Of a stretch of 64,000 nucleotides of DNA, positions 8,929-18,419 are shown in pieces. The notes under the pieces were generated by a model, which was not told the origin of the DNA, ran no database searches, and saw only the letters and a program-made list of their open reading frames with translations. Source of the stretch: Phycisphaerae bacterium. Lineage in GTDB: Bacteria > Planctomycetota > Phycisphaerae > FEN-1346 > JAACEH01. Where the stretch lies: NCBI GenBank assembly GCA_012729015.1, contig JAAYDY010000088.1:1-64000 (forward strand), read 5' to 3'. The translations under genes were made by a program, and so were the position numbers. Numbering within the stretch: position 1 is the stretch's first letter; each line of letters opens with the position of its first letter.

Positions 8929-11880
8929 ATGAAGGTGTTGCAGCGGACGCTCGTTTGCGCCTTGGCGCTGGCATTGTGGGCGACGGTCTGGGCCGGGATG
9001 GCATCGGCGCAGGCCGCGCGGCGGAATTGGCGGCAGGAGAACGCCGAGATTCAGGCTCGCAATGCGGCCCGGATCGACAAGGGCGGCCGCATTGGCCTGG
9101 AACTCGTCGGCGAAGGCGCCGGCAAGGACCGCACGACCGGGCCCGAGGCCCTCGTCGACGGCAACCCCAACTCCTGGTGCGTGACCTGGGGCACGCCGGT
9201 GCGATACCGCATCGATCTCGTGGCGGCGCTGCCGATTACGCAGATCAACTTCATGTGCTCGAAATACAACACCGCCCAGACGCCCAAGGACATCGAGATT
9301 CGCCTGTCCGACGGCACGGTCATCAAGCGAGCCCTCGAAGCCCTGTGGCCCGCCAGCGACAACCCCTACCCGCGGCAGACCGTCGAGATCAACAAGACCA
9401 TCGAGTGGGTCGAGGTGACCGTCCTGTCGGTCCACGAAGGGCCGGTCCTGACCGAGGGCAAGAACGCCGGCAAGCGGACCACCTACGGCGGCCTGGGCGA
9501 GATCGAGGTAGTCACCTCGGCCGACCTGGCGCCGTATCTGGAGGTGCCGCAGCTCAACGCCGAGGCCCCCGTCTACGTCGAAGGCGCGTCGCCGCGCAAC
9601 GATTACAGCCAGGTCAAGACGACCCTGCCGCCGGCGATTCCGCTGGGGCGGTTCCCGGGCATCTACCTGACGGCCGAGGAGATCGACGCCATGGTCCGCA
9701 CCATCCGCTCAGGCGACCGCGGCAAGGAGATGCTCGACCGCCTGACGGCCGTGTGCGACGGTTGGCTCGCCGAGCCGGTCGAGATGCCCGATCCGACCAA
9801 GCCGGCCCAGTTGACCGATCGCGGCGACGCGCCGACCCAGGCTCACGACGCCCTGTCCAAGAAGGTCGGATGGTTCGGCTGGGCCTACCAGGTGACCAAC
9901 GACGAGAAGTACGCCGCCAAGGCGCGCGAGATCCTCGTCGGCTACGCGCGGCTCTATCCGAACGACTACAAGGAGCACAAGGGCGTCAACGCCAGCGACA
10001 CCGGCAAGATCATGGCCCAGCGGCTCAGCGAGGCCATGTGGCTGCTGCCGCTCATCCAGGGCTACGACATGATCCACGACGCGCCGTGCCTGAGCGACGA
10101 CGACCGCCGACTGATCGAGGAGGACCTGATCCGCCACGCCCTGACGTTCATCAACGGCAAGCGCAGCGCCGCCGACGACGTGGCCGCCCGCGACAAGAAG
10201 AACCCCGACTGGCGCACCGCCGACGAGACCGGCCCGCGCAAGACCGTCGGCAACTGGACCAACTTCTACAACGCCGCCTACATCCAGGGCGGCATCGTCC
10301 TGAAGGATCAGCACTGGATCGATCTCGGCGCCGCCAACACGCGCTACAACCTCCACACCGGCATCGGCGATGACGGCATGTGGGGCGAAGGCGCCATCGG
10401 CTACCACCTCTTCGGACGCCACGCCCTGGTGGCCTGTCTGGAGGCCCTGGCCCGTAAAGGCATCGACCTCTACGGCTTCGAGCAGTGCCGGTTCAAGAAC
10501 CTCTTCGACTCGCCGCTGAAGTACGCCTACCCCGACAGCACCGCCCCGGGCATCCACGATTCGGGCCGCACGGCCGTCGGCGGCTCCTGGGAAGCCATGG
10601 CCTACGATTTCGCTTATCTGCGCTACGGCGACGCCAACTACGGACGCATCGTCAACGACGCCATGCGGCAGATGATGCAGAGCTCGGCCTGCTACTTCCC
10701 GACCGTTATCTACGAGAAACTGCCCGAGAAACCGCTCGAAGGACTCACGAGCCTCATCTTCGACACCCTGGGCTACGCCATCCTTCGCGGCCGCGAGGGC
10801 GACAGCCAGACCTATCTGCTCATGGACTACGGCCCCCACGGCGGCGTCCACGGCCACCCCGACAAACTGAACCTGATCCTGTTCGCCGACGGCGACGAAC
10901 TGGCCGGCGAACCGCAGATGTACCGCTACGAGGACCGCCGCCACGGCGAGTGGACGCGGCCGACCATCGCCCACTGGTCCGTTTCGGTGGACTCGCATTC
11001 GCAGGCCCCGACCACGGGCAAGCTGCTGGCGTTTGCCGATCGCGGCCCGATCAAGGTGATGCGCGGCCAGAGCGGCGACGCCTATGCCGGCGTCGGCCTC
11101 GACCGCACCGTGGTCCAGATGCCCGGCTACGTGGCCGACATCTACCGCTGCTGGAGCAAAGGCAAGCGGACGTTCGATTACCCGCTCTGTTTCCGCGGCA
11201 CGCTCGACGCGTTGCGCGGTGCCGACCCCGCGGCGCTGAAGCCGATGGGTCAGGCGGCCGAGTTGGGCTACAAGCACATCCTGGCCCTGCCGCCGGTCGA
11301 GACGGCCGACGCCTGGACGGGCGTCTGGTCGCGCGAGGCCGTGACCGTCGCCGCCGGGCAGGAGTTCGCCGAGACCGTACCCGACGACGACCGCCGCACG
11401 CATCCGGCCAGCGAGGTCAAGGCCCTGGTCGTCGGCGGGCCGGCGTCCAGCGTGTTCGTCGGACAGGTTCCCGGCGGGCGGCACCAGGCCGTCCTCCGTC
11501 GCCAGGGGACCGAGACGGTTTTCGCCGCCGTGATCGATCCGTTCAAGGCGGCCGATGTCGTGGCCCGCGCCGAATCGTTCGACGTGACGGGCCCCGTGCC
11601 GGCCTACGGGCTGAAGGTCACGCGGACCGACGGCGGCACCGACCTGATCCTCGTCCGGTTCGACCCGCAGACCGGCGGCAAACCCGCCGAGGCCAGCACC
11701 GGCGGCAACGTGACGACCAACGCCCTGGTGACCGTGGTCCGCATGAAGGGCGACGAGGTGCTGGACTTGGGGCTGATTGGCGGCACGGACGTGACGCTCG
11801 CCGGCGGGCTGAAGCTCCGCTCGGGCGAGTCGTCGCTGAAGGCCGAGTCCGTCGGCATTCACTGGGCCGCGGGGAAGTAG
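8929..11880 (+). CDS. Secreted heparinase II/III-family polysaccharide lyase
   Basis: A 983-residue exported protein; signal peptide 1-27 (cleavage after ASA), AGAGGTGA ribosome site. Residues about 40-190 form a discoidin/F5-8-like beta domain (ALVDGNPNSWCVTWGTPVRYRIDL), probably carbohydrate binding. Residues about 240-560 are a helical toroid opening with YLTAEEIDAMVRTIRSGDRG, as in alginate lyase domains. Residues about 615-760 hold the heparinase II/III signature, including DYGPHGGVHGHPDKLNL near residues 634-650, and are followed by a beta-sandwich. Such enzymes cleave uronic-acid polysaccharides by beta-elimination; the substrate (alginate, heparin-like or other) cannot be told. It is followed by an intergenic repeat and the GH106-like gene, suggesting a loose utilisation cluster. 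Confidence 0.85.
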   Translation: MKVLQRTLVCALALALWATVWAGMASAQAARRNWRQENAEIQARNAARIDKGGRIGLELVGEGAGKDRTTGPEALVDGNPNSWCVTWGTPVRYRIDLVAALPITQINFMCSKYNTAQTPKDIEIRLSDGTVIKRALEALWPASDNPYPRQTVEINKTIEWVEVTVLSVHEGPVLTEGKNAGKRTTYGGLGEIEVVTSADLAPYLEVPQLNAEAPVYVEGASPRNDYSQVKTTLPPAIPLGRFPGIYLTAEEIDAMVRTIRSGDRGKEMLDRLTAVCDGWLAEPVEMPDPTKPAQLTDRGDAPTQAHDALSKKVGWFGWAYQVTNDEKYAAKAREILVGYARLYPNDYKEHKGVNASDTGKIMAQRLSEAMWLLPLIQGYDMIHDAPCLSDDDRRLIEEDLIRHALTFINGKRSAADDVAARDKKNPDWRTADETGPRKTVGNWTNFYNAAYIQGGIVLKDQHWIDLGAANTRYNLHTGIGDDGMWGEGAIGYHLFGRHALVACLEALARKGIDLYGFEQCRFKNLFDSPLKYAYPDSTAPGIHDSGRTAVGGSWEAMAYDFAYLRYGDANYGRIVNDAMRQMMQSSACYFPTVIYEKLPEKPLEGLTSLIFDTLGYAILRGREGDSQTYLLMDYGPHGGVHGHPDKLNLILFADGDELAGEPQMYRYEDRRHGEWTRPTIAHWSVSVDSHSQAPTTGKLLAFADRGPIKVMRGQSGDAYAGVGLDRTVVQMPGYVADIYRCWSKGKRTFDYPLCFRGTLDALRGADPAALKPMGQAAELGYKHILALPPVETADAWTGVWSREAVTVAAGQEFAETVPDDDRRTHPASEVKALVVGGPASSVFVGQVPGGRHQAVLRRQGTETVFAAVIDPFKAADVVARAESFDVTGPVPAYGLKVTRTDGGTDLILVRFDPQTGGKPAEASTGGNVTTNALVTVVRMKGDEVLDLGLIGGTDVTLAGGLKLRSGESSLKAESVGIHWAAGK

Positions 11881-11889
11881 ATTGTTGAC

Positions 11890-12200
11890 CCCTTGGGGGG
11901 GGGGCGAACCGTAGGGTGGATCCCCCGGACCCACGCGGACTTTGGCGTCCGACCCTCACCGCCCCTCGCTGAAAGCTCGGGGCACCTCTCCCTGCAAGCA
12001 GGGAGAGGAGTTCGCCGCTCAGAAAGGGGAGGGGTCATTGGCTTTTCTCCCGTCCAGGCGAGAGGGTGGCGAACCGTAGGGTGGGTCCCCCGGACCCACG
12101 CGGACTCTGAGGGTGACGCGCGGAGAGAACGTAACGGGTTCGGAGGTTTGTCCCGTCCGACCCTCACCGCCCGGCTTTGTGCTTGCAGGGGGGCGGGCTG
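11890..12200 (+). repeat. Composite intergenic repeat, copy B (two tandem partial copies)
   Basis: Two GGGTGG(A/G)TCCCCCGGACCCAC palindromes with GCGGAC 3' flanks lie at about 11914 and 12079. Between and after them are the GTCCGACCCTCACCGCCC module, the CCTCTCCCTGCAAGCAGGGAGAGG hairpin (in two arms) and the GACGCGCGGAGAGAACGTAACG module. The stretch 11881-12280 holds only this repeat and a promoter, no gene. Confidence 0.8.
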
Positions 12201-12212
12201 AGTAAGTACAGT
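12183..12212 (+). promoter_or_regulatory. Possible promoter for the GH106-like gene
   Basis: TTGCAG, an 18-nt spacer, then TACAGT, about 70 nt before the chosen start codon. The match is moderate and it overlaps the end of the repeat copy. Confidence 0.35.
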
Positions 12213-12280
12213 GAGAACCGTGCACAAGTCCCGCAGATCGGCATCGCGGGCAGGTTTTCATCGTTATGAGGAGACCGTTG

Positions 12281-15200
12281 ATGAGCAAGGCATACCTGGC
12301 CGAGTTCGCCAGTCCGTCGAGTGAGTACCGCGGGGCGCCGTTCTGGGCATGGAACGGGAAGCTGGAGCCCGAGGAGCTGCGCCGCCAGATTCGCCTGATG
12401 CACCGCATGGGCCTGGGCGGCTTCTTCATGCACAGCCGCGTGGGGCTCGACACGCCGTACCTGGGCCGCCAGTGGATGGACGGCATCGCGGCCTGCATCG
12501 ATGAAGCCGAGAAGCTGGACATGCAGGCGTGGCTCTACGACGAGGACCGCTGGCCCTCGGGCGCCGCCGGTGGCCTGGTGACCAAAGACCCCCGGTACCG
12601 CCAGAAGCGACTGCTCGTGCACCGGTACGACAAGGCCGCCGACTTCGCGTGGTCGAAGGACGTGCTGGCCGCTTACACGGCGACGATCCGCGGCAATCGT
12701 GCCTGCGACGTGCGCCGTCTGGCGCGCGGCCGCAAGCCCTCGCGCCTGGCCGAGGGGCAGTCGCTGGTGGCCTTCTGCATCGAGGTCGCTGAGCCCAGCT
12801 CATGGTACAACGGCTACACGTACCTCGACGTGCTGAGCCACGAGGCCGTCCGCCGGTTCATCCAGGTGACCCACGACGCCTACCGCAAGGAGTTCGCCAA
12901 GGACTTCGGCGGCCGCGTGCCGGGCATCTTCACCGACGAGCCGCAACACACGCGCTACAGTCGCGGCCCCGCCGACGGGGCCGAAGGATGCCTGCCGTGG
13001 ACCGACAAGCTGGCCTCGGTGTTCCGCAAGCGCTACGGCTACGACCTGCTGGACCGCCTCATGGAGGTGCTGTACGAGCGTGAGGACGGCCTCCCGGCCA
13101 CCGCCCGGTACCATTACCACGACTGCACGACGTTCCTGTTCGTGGACGCTTTCTCACGGCAGATCGGGCAGTGGTGCCAGAAGAACAACCTTCTGCACAT
13201 CGGCCACGTGCTCGCCGAAGGCTCGCTCGCGGGCCAGACGTCGGCCGTCGGCGCGTGTATGCGGTTCTACGAGTACATGCAGGCGCCCGGCATGGACCTC
13301 CTGACCGAGTACAGCCGCGAGTACGACACCGCCAAGCAGGTCAGTTCGGTGGCGCGGCAGTTCGACCGTAAGTGGCGCCTGACCGAGACCTACGGCTGCA
13401 CGGGTTGGGACTTCAACTGGGCCGGCCACAAGGCCCTGGGCGACTGGCAGGCCGCGCTCGGCATCAACCTGAGGTGCCAGCACCTGGCCTGGTACACCAT
13501 GGAAGGCGAGGCCAAGCGCGACTACCCCGCGGGCATCTTCTACCAGTCGCCATGGTGGGAACACTACGCCCGCGTCGAGGACTATTTCGCCCGCGTCCAT
13601 GTGGCCATGTCGCGCGGCCGCGAGGTCCGCGATGTGCTTGTCATCCATCCGGTCGAGAGCATGTGGATGCTGTTCGGCGAGGACATGAAAGACGAGCGCA
13701 TGGTCCTGGAGACGTCGTTCTGGCAACTGCGCGATAGCCTGCTCGGCGCCAACATCGATTTCGACTACGGCGACGAGGAGATGCTGTCGCGTCACGGCGG
13801 CGTCCGCAGGAAGGCCGACGGGCCGGCGCTCCGCCTGGCCAAGGCCGAGTACCGGGTGGTGGTCGTGCCGCCGATGCTGACGATCCGCCGCTCGACGCTG
13901 AAGCTGCTGGCGGCCTTCCGCCGCGCCGGAGGCACCGTGGTCTTCGCCGGCACGCCGCCGACGTGGGTGGACGCCGAGGCCTCGGACGAGGCCGTCCGCG
14001 CGGCCGCCGAGTGTACGCGCACGCCCGCCCGCGGCGAGAAGCTGGTGGCCGCCGTCGAGCCGGCCGGCCGTCGCGTCTCCATCGCCGACGCCCGGGGATG
14101 CCAGATCGCGCCGGCCCTGTACTGCCTGCGCGAGGACCGCGACGCCTACTACCTGTTCGTCTGCAACACGAGTCAGGACCACACCGGCCGCAAGCCCGGC
14201 GACCCGATGGTCCGCGACCGCACACTCGAATTCCCCGACGTTCGCATTCGCGTCGTCGGCAAGGGCCGCGGCGCGCCGCTGGAGATCGATTGCGACACGG
14301 GCGAGGTGTTCGCCGCCCAGGGCCGCGCCGCGGACGGCGGCTGGGAACTCCACACGTCGCTGCCGGTCCTCGGCAGTCGGCTGTTCGTCCTGCCCAAGGC
14401 GTCCGGCGGCAAGCGGTTCACCCCGCGGAAACCCTTGCGCGACGTTCGACGCCAGACCCTCGGCGGCAAGGCGGCCTGGCCCGTGGTTCTCTCCGAGCCG
14501 AACGTGCTGGTGCTCGACCGTCCGCGGTTCCGCGTCGGCCACGGCCCGTGGCAGACGGCCCCCGACGTGCTCCTGGCCGACCAGGCCATCCGCGACGCCC
14601 TCGGCATTCCGCACCGCGGCGGCCATATGGTCCAGCCGTGGATGCGCGAGAAACCGGCCGATCCGAAGCGCGTCGCCGTCACGCTCCGCTACGCCATCCA
14701 CGCGGCCGCGCTGCCGACGGGGCCGCTGCACCTGGCCATCGAGCAGCCCCAGACTTTCTCCATTTCGCTCAATGGCCGCACCGTCAGCACCGATGTCGAG
14801 TGCGGCTGGTGGGTGGACCGCTCGCTGCGGACGCTTGCCCTGGACCCGGCGACGCTGCGGCTCGGCGAGAACTGCCTCGAGCTGGTCTGCGACTACAGCG
14901 AACTGCATCCGGGCCTGGAGATCGTCTACCTGCTCGGCTCGTTCGGCGTGAAGGTCGCCGGCGCCGACGCGACGCTTGTCGCGCCTCCGGCGTCGCTCCG
15001 CATCGGCGACTGGGTGAAACAGGGATTGCCCTTCTACAGCGGCTCGGTCTGCTACACCCGGACCGTCCGTGCCAAGCTCCGCGCGGGCGAGCGGCTGATT
15101 GTCCAGACGCCCGAGTTCCGCGGCACGGCCGTGCGCGTCCTGGTCAACGGCGACGAGGCGGGCATCGTCCCGTGGCCGCCGTATGAACTGGATGTGACCG

Positions 15201-15412
15201 ACGCCGTTCGCGCCGCCGGCGGCGAGGCGGTGCAGTTGGGCATCGAGGTCTTGGGCCACCGACGCAACAGCCACGGCCCGCACCATCTGAACCAGAAATG
15301 GACGTGGTGGACCGGGCCGGGGCAGTACCTGGACCGCAAGAACTGGTTCGACGGGTACCAGGTGGTGCCGTGCGGCCTGATGGCGCCGCCGAAGCTCGTT
15401 GTGCGGCGATAG
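12281..15412 (+). CDS. GH106-like glycosidase (alpha-L-rhamnosidase type)
   Basis: A 1043-residue protein. The ATG at 12281 is preferred because GAGGAG lies seven bases upstream; that site overlaps the alternative ATG at 12266. The N-terminus (PFWAWNGKLEPEELRRQI, GLGGFFMHSRVGL) is the hallmark opening of GH106-type proteins, followed by DEDRWPSGAAGG and a TIM-barrel (FTDEPQ near residue 218; HIGHVLAEGS; TETYGCTGWD). The middle carries a GATase-like segment (AKAEYRVVVVPPMLTI, RRAGGTVVFAG), and the C-terminal about 250 residues are beta-sandwich, carbohydrate-binding-like. GH106 enzymes remove terminal alpha-L-rhamnose from plant or algal polymers; specificity here is not proven. There is no signal peptide, so it probably acts on imported oligosaccharides or is exported in an unrecognised way. 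Confidence 0.75.
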   Translation: MSKAYLAEFASPSSEYRGAPFWAWNGKLEPEELRRQIRLMHRMGLGGFFMHSRVGLDTPYLGRQWMDGIAACIDEAEKLDMQAWLYDEDRWPSGAAGGLVTKDPRYRQKRLLVHRYDKAADFAWSKDVLAAYTATIRGNRACDVRRLARGRKPSRLAEGQSLVAFCIEVAEPSSWYNGYTYLDVLSHEAVRRFIQVTHDAYRKEFAKDFGGRVPGIFTDEPQHTRYSRGPADGAEGCLPWTDKLASVFRKRYGYDLLDRLMEVLYEREDGLPATARYHYHDCTTFLFVDAFSRQIGQWCQKNNLLHIGHVLAEGSLAGQTSAVGACMRFYEYMQAPGMDLLTEYSREYDTAKQVSSVARQFDRKWRLTETYGCTGWDFNWAGHKALGDWQAALGINLRCQHLAWYTMEGEAKRDYPAGIFYQSPWWEHYARVEDYFARVHVAMSRGREVRDVLVIHPVESMWMLFGEDMKDERMVLETSFWQLRDSLLGANIDFDYGDEEMLSRHGGVRRKADGPALRLAKAEYRVVVVPPMLTIRRSTLKLLAAFRRAGGTVVFAGTPPTWVDAEASDEAVRAAAECTRTPARGEKLVAAVEPAGRRVSIADARGCQIAPALYCLREDRDAYYLFVCNTSQDHTGRKPGDPMVRDRTLEFPDVRIRVVGKGRGAPLEIDCDTGEVFAAQGRAADGGWELHTSLPVLGSRLFVLPKASGGKRFTPRKPLRDVRRQTLGGKAAWPVVLSEPNVLVLDRPRFRVGHGPWQTAPDVLLADQAIRDALGIPHRGGHMVQPWMREKPADPKRVAVTLRYAIHAAALPTGPLHLAIEQPQTFSISLNGRTVSTDVECGWWVDRSLRTLALDPATLRLGENCLELVCDYSELHPGLEIVYLLGSFGVKVAGADATLVAPPASLRIGDWVKQGLPFYSGSVCYTRTVRAKLRAGERLIVQTPEFRGTAVRVLVNGDEAGIVPWPPYELDVTDAVRAAGGEAVQLGIEVLGHRRNSHGPHHLNQKWTWWTGPGQYLDRKNWFDGYQVVPCGLMAPPKLVVRR

Positions 15413-15439
15413 GGCCCCGCGGGGGAACGTTCCGGAAGG

Positions 15440-15597
15440 GGTTGCTGACCCCTTGAGGGGAGAGGGTGGCCCGCAGGGCCGGGTGAGGGTGACGCGCGGA
15501 GAGAACGTGACGAGTTCGGAGGGGTTGCCCCGTTCGACCCTCACCGCCCCTCGCTGACGCTCGGGGCACCTCCCCCTGGGAGGGGGAGGGGTTTTGT
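15440..15597 (+). repeat. Composite intergenic repeat, copy C
   Basis: A compact, well-preserved copy. It starts with GACCCCTTGAGGGGAGAGGG, then GGCCCGCAGGGCC, GGGTGAGGGTGACGCGCGG, AGAGAACGTGACGAGTTCGG, GTTCGACCCTCACCGCCCCT, a CGCTCGGGGCACC arm and a terminal CCTCCCCCTGGGAGGGGGAGG hairpin (two arms). It follows the GH106-like gene directly. Confidence 0.8.
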
Positions 15598-15646
15598 GCA
15601 GGACTTCCGGGAAATGCCGGATGAGCCCGAAAAACGGCTGTTCAGT

Positions 15647-15674
15647 TTGACTCCACGATATTCCATGCTATACT
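15647..15674 (+). promoter_or_regulatory. Strong sigma70-like promoter
   Basis: TTGACT, a 16-nt spacer, then TATACT. It lies about 190 nt before the PEP-CTERM gene and just before a structured, terminator-ended stretch. Confidence 0.7.
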
Positions 15675-15680
15675 GACCTC

Positions 15681-15784
15681 AGTGAAAGGGGCGTCGGGGC
15701 CCGGCTGCGGGCCTTGGCGCGTGTGACGCGAGTGTGCATATCGACGGCGAACCGGGGGAGCGAAAGCTCTGCGGTTCGCTTTTT
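15681..15784 (+). ncRNA. Candidate structured leader or small RNA
   Basis: The predicted transcript from the promoter at 15647-15674 runs into three successive hairpins: GGCCCG-GCTG-CGGGCC (15698-15713), CGCG-TGTGA-CGCG (15718-15730) and the terminator hairpin at 15747-15779 with five T residues after it. It is either a separate RNA of about 100 nt or a regulated leader of the PEP-CTERM gene 80 nt downstream. I could not match it to a known riboswitch; the conserved core of the cyclic-di-GMP-I class is not present. The identity is unresolved. Confidence 0.4.
15747..15784 (+). terminator. Rho-independent terminator or attenuator
   Basis: Stem GCGAACCG/CGGTTCGC, an internal offset, inner stem GAGC/GCTC closed by a GAAA tetraloop, then TTTTT. 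It lies inside the leader of the PEP-CTERM gene rather than after a gene. Confidence 0.7.
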
Positions 15785-15863
15785 CGTGCGCCTAACTGTG
15801 GCCTACAAATCGTCTTGCGGGGACACCTGGACGGCCGTAACCATCTCTGAGAGGAACGCAACG

Positions 15864-16508
15864 ATGAAAGGTGTCTGGACGGGCTTGGTGACTGTGATGC
15901 TATTGGCCTGCGCTCCGGCGGCGTGGGCCGACGACCTCAATCCGCCGTCCTGGCGAGGCGAGGAAGGAACTACCTTCGCGAAGTGGGAGTTCATGGATCC
16001 CTACCCGATGCCGGGGGCGGATGCGGAGAGCAACCCCTACGGCTCGGCCGGTGCGGTCGTTTACCCGGGGCAGGGGCAGACGTGGCAGGAGGAATGGGGC
16101 GGCCGCGTCGGCGTGTGGCCGCTGTCGGGCGAGATCATCGTCACGATTCCCAACCGGCCGGAGCCGCTCCCGATCAAGTACATCTGGGTGCAACTGACGT
16201 GGTCGCCGCAGGTGCTCGGCGCGACGCCCCTGGTCGTTGAGACGTTGTGGGGCGCCAAGGCATCGGAAATCGCCACCGTGGCCCTGGAGGCCACGGGCGA
16301 ACCGGCTCCCAGTGACCAGTGGTTCCACAGCACCTATCAGCTCGAACTGATGCCGAATCCGCCCTCCGAAGTGGTCAACGTCAGCGGCGACATCATGGTC
16401 GATGAACTCGTGATCGACACGTGGTGCGTTCCGGAGCCGGCCACGATGGCCCTGCTGGGTCTCGGCCTGATCGGGGTGATCCTGGGTCGGCGCAGGAAGA
16501 CGCGGTGA
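15864..16508 (+). CDS. PEP-CTERM sorting domain protein
   Basis: A 214-residue surface protein. The start at 15864 has GAGAGGAA upstream and begins a clear signal peptide (MKGVWTGLVTVMLLACAPAA, cleavage near AWA); an in-frame upstream extension has none. The C-terminus is the classic PEP-CTERM tail: VPEPATMALLGLGLIG, hydrophobic helix, then GRRRKTR. Such tails are processed by an exosortase in the inner membrane, after which the protein is passed to the outer surface. The beta-rich body gives no further hint. No exosortase gene lies in the window. Expression may depend on the terminator-like hairpin in its leader. Confidence 0.85.
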   Translation: MKGVWTGLVTVMLLACAPAAWADDLNPPSWRGEEGTTFAKWEFMDPYPMPGADAESNPYGSAGAVVYPGQGQTWQEEWGGRVGVWPLSGEIIVTIPNRPEPLPIKYIWVQLTWSPQVLGATPLVVETLWGAKASEIATVALEATGEPAPSDQWFHSTYQLELMPNPPSEVVNVSGDIMVDELVIDTWCVPEPATMALLGLGLIGVILGRRRKTR

Positions 16509-16732
16509 ATCGACTGGCCCCTTGCCTGGCGGGGGCGGGACGGACAGTCCCGCGGACCCCGGGCGTGGGTGCTGAAGTCTCCACGGGGGCGGCCGCTGGG
16601 TCGCCCCCTGTGTGTTGCGCTTGCAGTGCTCGGTCCACACGACACCCGGTCATGCCGCCGGGGTTCATCTCTGTGGACGCTCCCGGGCCATGCCTGGCCC
16701 CACGGTTCACCTCTGACACAGGGAGAAAACCC

Positions 16733-18412
16733 ATGACACTGCGCTATACTGCCGGATTCGCGGTCCTGCCGCTCGCCGTCGCCGCGCTGCTCCTAGCCGC
16801 GCCGTCTGTCGCCCCTGCCGCCGAGGGGCGAACCTACTACGTCTCGCCGCGCGGCAACGACGAGGCCACGGGCCTGTCGGTCGAGAACGCCTTCGCCACG
16901 ATCGCCCGGGCCGCGGCGGTCGCCGACGCCGGCGACACGGTCAACATCCTGCCTGGCATTTACGTCGGCCGCATCCGCCCGGCCCGCGGCGGCACGGCCG
17001 AGGCCCCGATCGTCTACCGGCGCCACGGCGACGGCGAGGTCGTCGTCACGACCAGCAAAGAGACCGACGGCGGCAAGTGGGAAGAGCGGTTCGCCCTGAA
17101 GCTCGGGGCCGGCTGCAACTGGACGGTGATCGACGGGCTGACGTTCCGCGACGCCGAGGGTTGGATCTACATCGGCGACTACGCCCACCACAACACGGTG
17201 CGCCGCTGCACATTCCAGCGGTGCCGCATGTACCACGGCATCTACGTCAACAGCGGCAGCTTCAACACGATCGCCGACTGCAAGTTCCTGGAGGCGATCC
17301 CGTACCCCGCGGGCTGGACGGCGGACGATCCGGAGCCGGCCCTGGCCGACTACATCAGCATCTGGCGTGACAGCCACTACAACCTGGTCCAGGGCAACGA
17401 GTTCCACGAGATCAGCCACGTGGGTGTCTGCATCATGGGTCACGACCCCGAGTTCATCGCGTCGCACAACGTCGTTCGCGGCAACACGTTCCACGAGCCC
17501 AAGTGGAAGTGCCTCAGCTTCCACGGCGCCGAGCACACCCTCGTCGAAGACAACACGATGACCGGTCTGGCCGCCTCGTTCATCCAGTTCCACGCCTCGC
17601 GGACCATCGTGCGGCGGAACCTCTTCACCCGCAGCCGCGCGGTCCGCTCGAAGCCGCACCCCACGTACTTCCACGGCGTCCTGTGGCTGAAGTCCGGTGT
17701 CAACGAGTACGGCAGCCTCGACCTCGCCCAGCACAGCCGCATCTACCACAACACGTTCTACGACTGCCAGGTGCCGCTGACCTATCGCAGCGTGACCGGC
17801 CTGGTGCCCGTCTGCAACAACGTCTTCAAGAACAACCTGTTCCACACCTTCACGACGCCGCTGCGGCTGCCGATGCCGTTCTACAAGAACTTCACGACGC
17901 AGCAGGCCAACCCCTTCACCGGCAACCTCCTGTTCGGCGGGCCCGAGGACGGCAAGGTCTTCGAACTGATGGCCGACGGTGCGGCCGAGGGCCGCCGGAT
18001 GGCCCTGGCCGAGGCCGTAGCCGAGTCGCCGGCCATGTGCCGCCGCCAGTTGTTTGATGGCAACCTGGAGGCGGACCCGCAACTGACCGATCCGGCCGGC
18101 GGCGACTTCCGTCCGCGGCCCGGGTCGCCGTGCATTGATGCCGCCATGCCCCTGACGCGCACGCGCTTCGCCGGACAGGGAACGCGCGTTGTCGTCGAGG
18201 ACGCCCTCTACTTCTGCGACGGGTTCGGCCTCATCCCCGGCGACCGCGTCCAGATCGCCGGCCAGCCGGCGGCCACCGTGACGGCCGTGGACTACGACAC
18301 CGGCACGCTGACGGTCGATCGCGCCCTGTCCTGGCCGCAAGGCGCGGCCGTCCACCTGGCCCACCACGGCAAAGCCCCCGACATCGGCGCCGTGGAAGCC
18401 GCGGGCCAGTGA
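16733..18412 (+). CDS. Secreted right-handed parallel beta-helix protein
   Basis: A 559-residue protein. I start it at 16733, behind GGGAGAAAACCC and at a signal peptide (residues 1-30, cleavage after APA); the frame is open further upstream but overlaps the PEP-CTERM gene. Residues 33-95 (RTYYVSPRGNDEATGLS, AFATIARAAAVADAGDTVNILPGIY) are the standard entry of secreted beta-helix lyases, the DUF1565-like region. Residues about 100-400 give many short coils (CTFQRCRMYHGIYV, HNVVRGNTFHEPKW, SRIYHNTFYDC). A separate C-terminal beta segment (about 470-545) ends in PDIGAVE, typical of this family. It probably acts on or binds a polysaccharide; the substrate is unknown. Confidence 0.85.
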   Translation: MTLRYTAGFAVLPLAVAALLLAAPSVAPAAEGRTYYVSPRGNDEATGLSVENAFATIARAAAVADAGDTVNILPGIYVGRIRPARGGTAEAPIVYRRHGDGEVVVTTSKETDGGKWEERFALKLGAGCNWTVIDGLTFRDAEGWIYIGDYAHHNTVRRCTFQRCRMYHGIYVNSGSFNTIADCKFLEAIPYPAGWTADDPEPALADYISIWRDSHYNLVQGNEFHEISHVGVCIMGHDPEFIASHNVVRGNTFHEPKWKCLSFHGAEHTLVEDNTMTGLAASFIQFHASRTIVRRNLFTRSRAVRSKPHPTYFHGVLWLKSGVNEYGSLDLAQHSRIYHNTFYDCQVPLTYRSVTGLVPVCNNVFKNNLFHTFTTPLRLPMPFYKNFTTQQANPFTGNLLFGGPEDGKVFELMADGAAEGRRMALAEAVAESPAMCRRQLFDGNLEADPQLTDPAGGDFRPRPGSPCIDAAMPLTRTRFAGQGTRVVVEDALYFCDGFGLIPGDRVQIAGQPAATVTAVDYDTGTLTVDRALSWPQGAAVHLAHHGKAPDIGAVEAAGQ

Positions 18413-18419
18413 CGCTGCC

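Noticed and set aside
15681..15784. Cyclic-di-GMP-I riboswitch
   Set aside because: The conserved GCAAA and GGTTACC-type core elements are absent, although the promoter-hairpin-terminator layout is similar.
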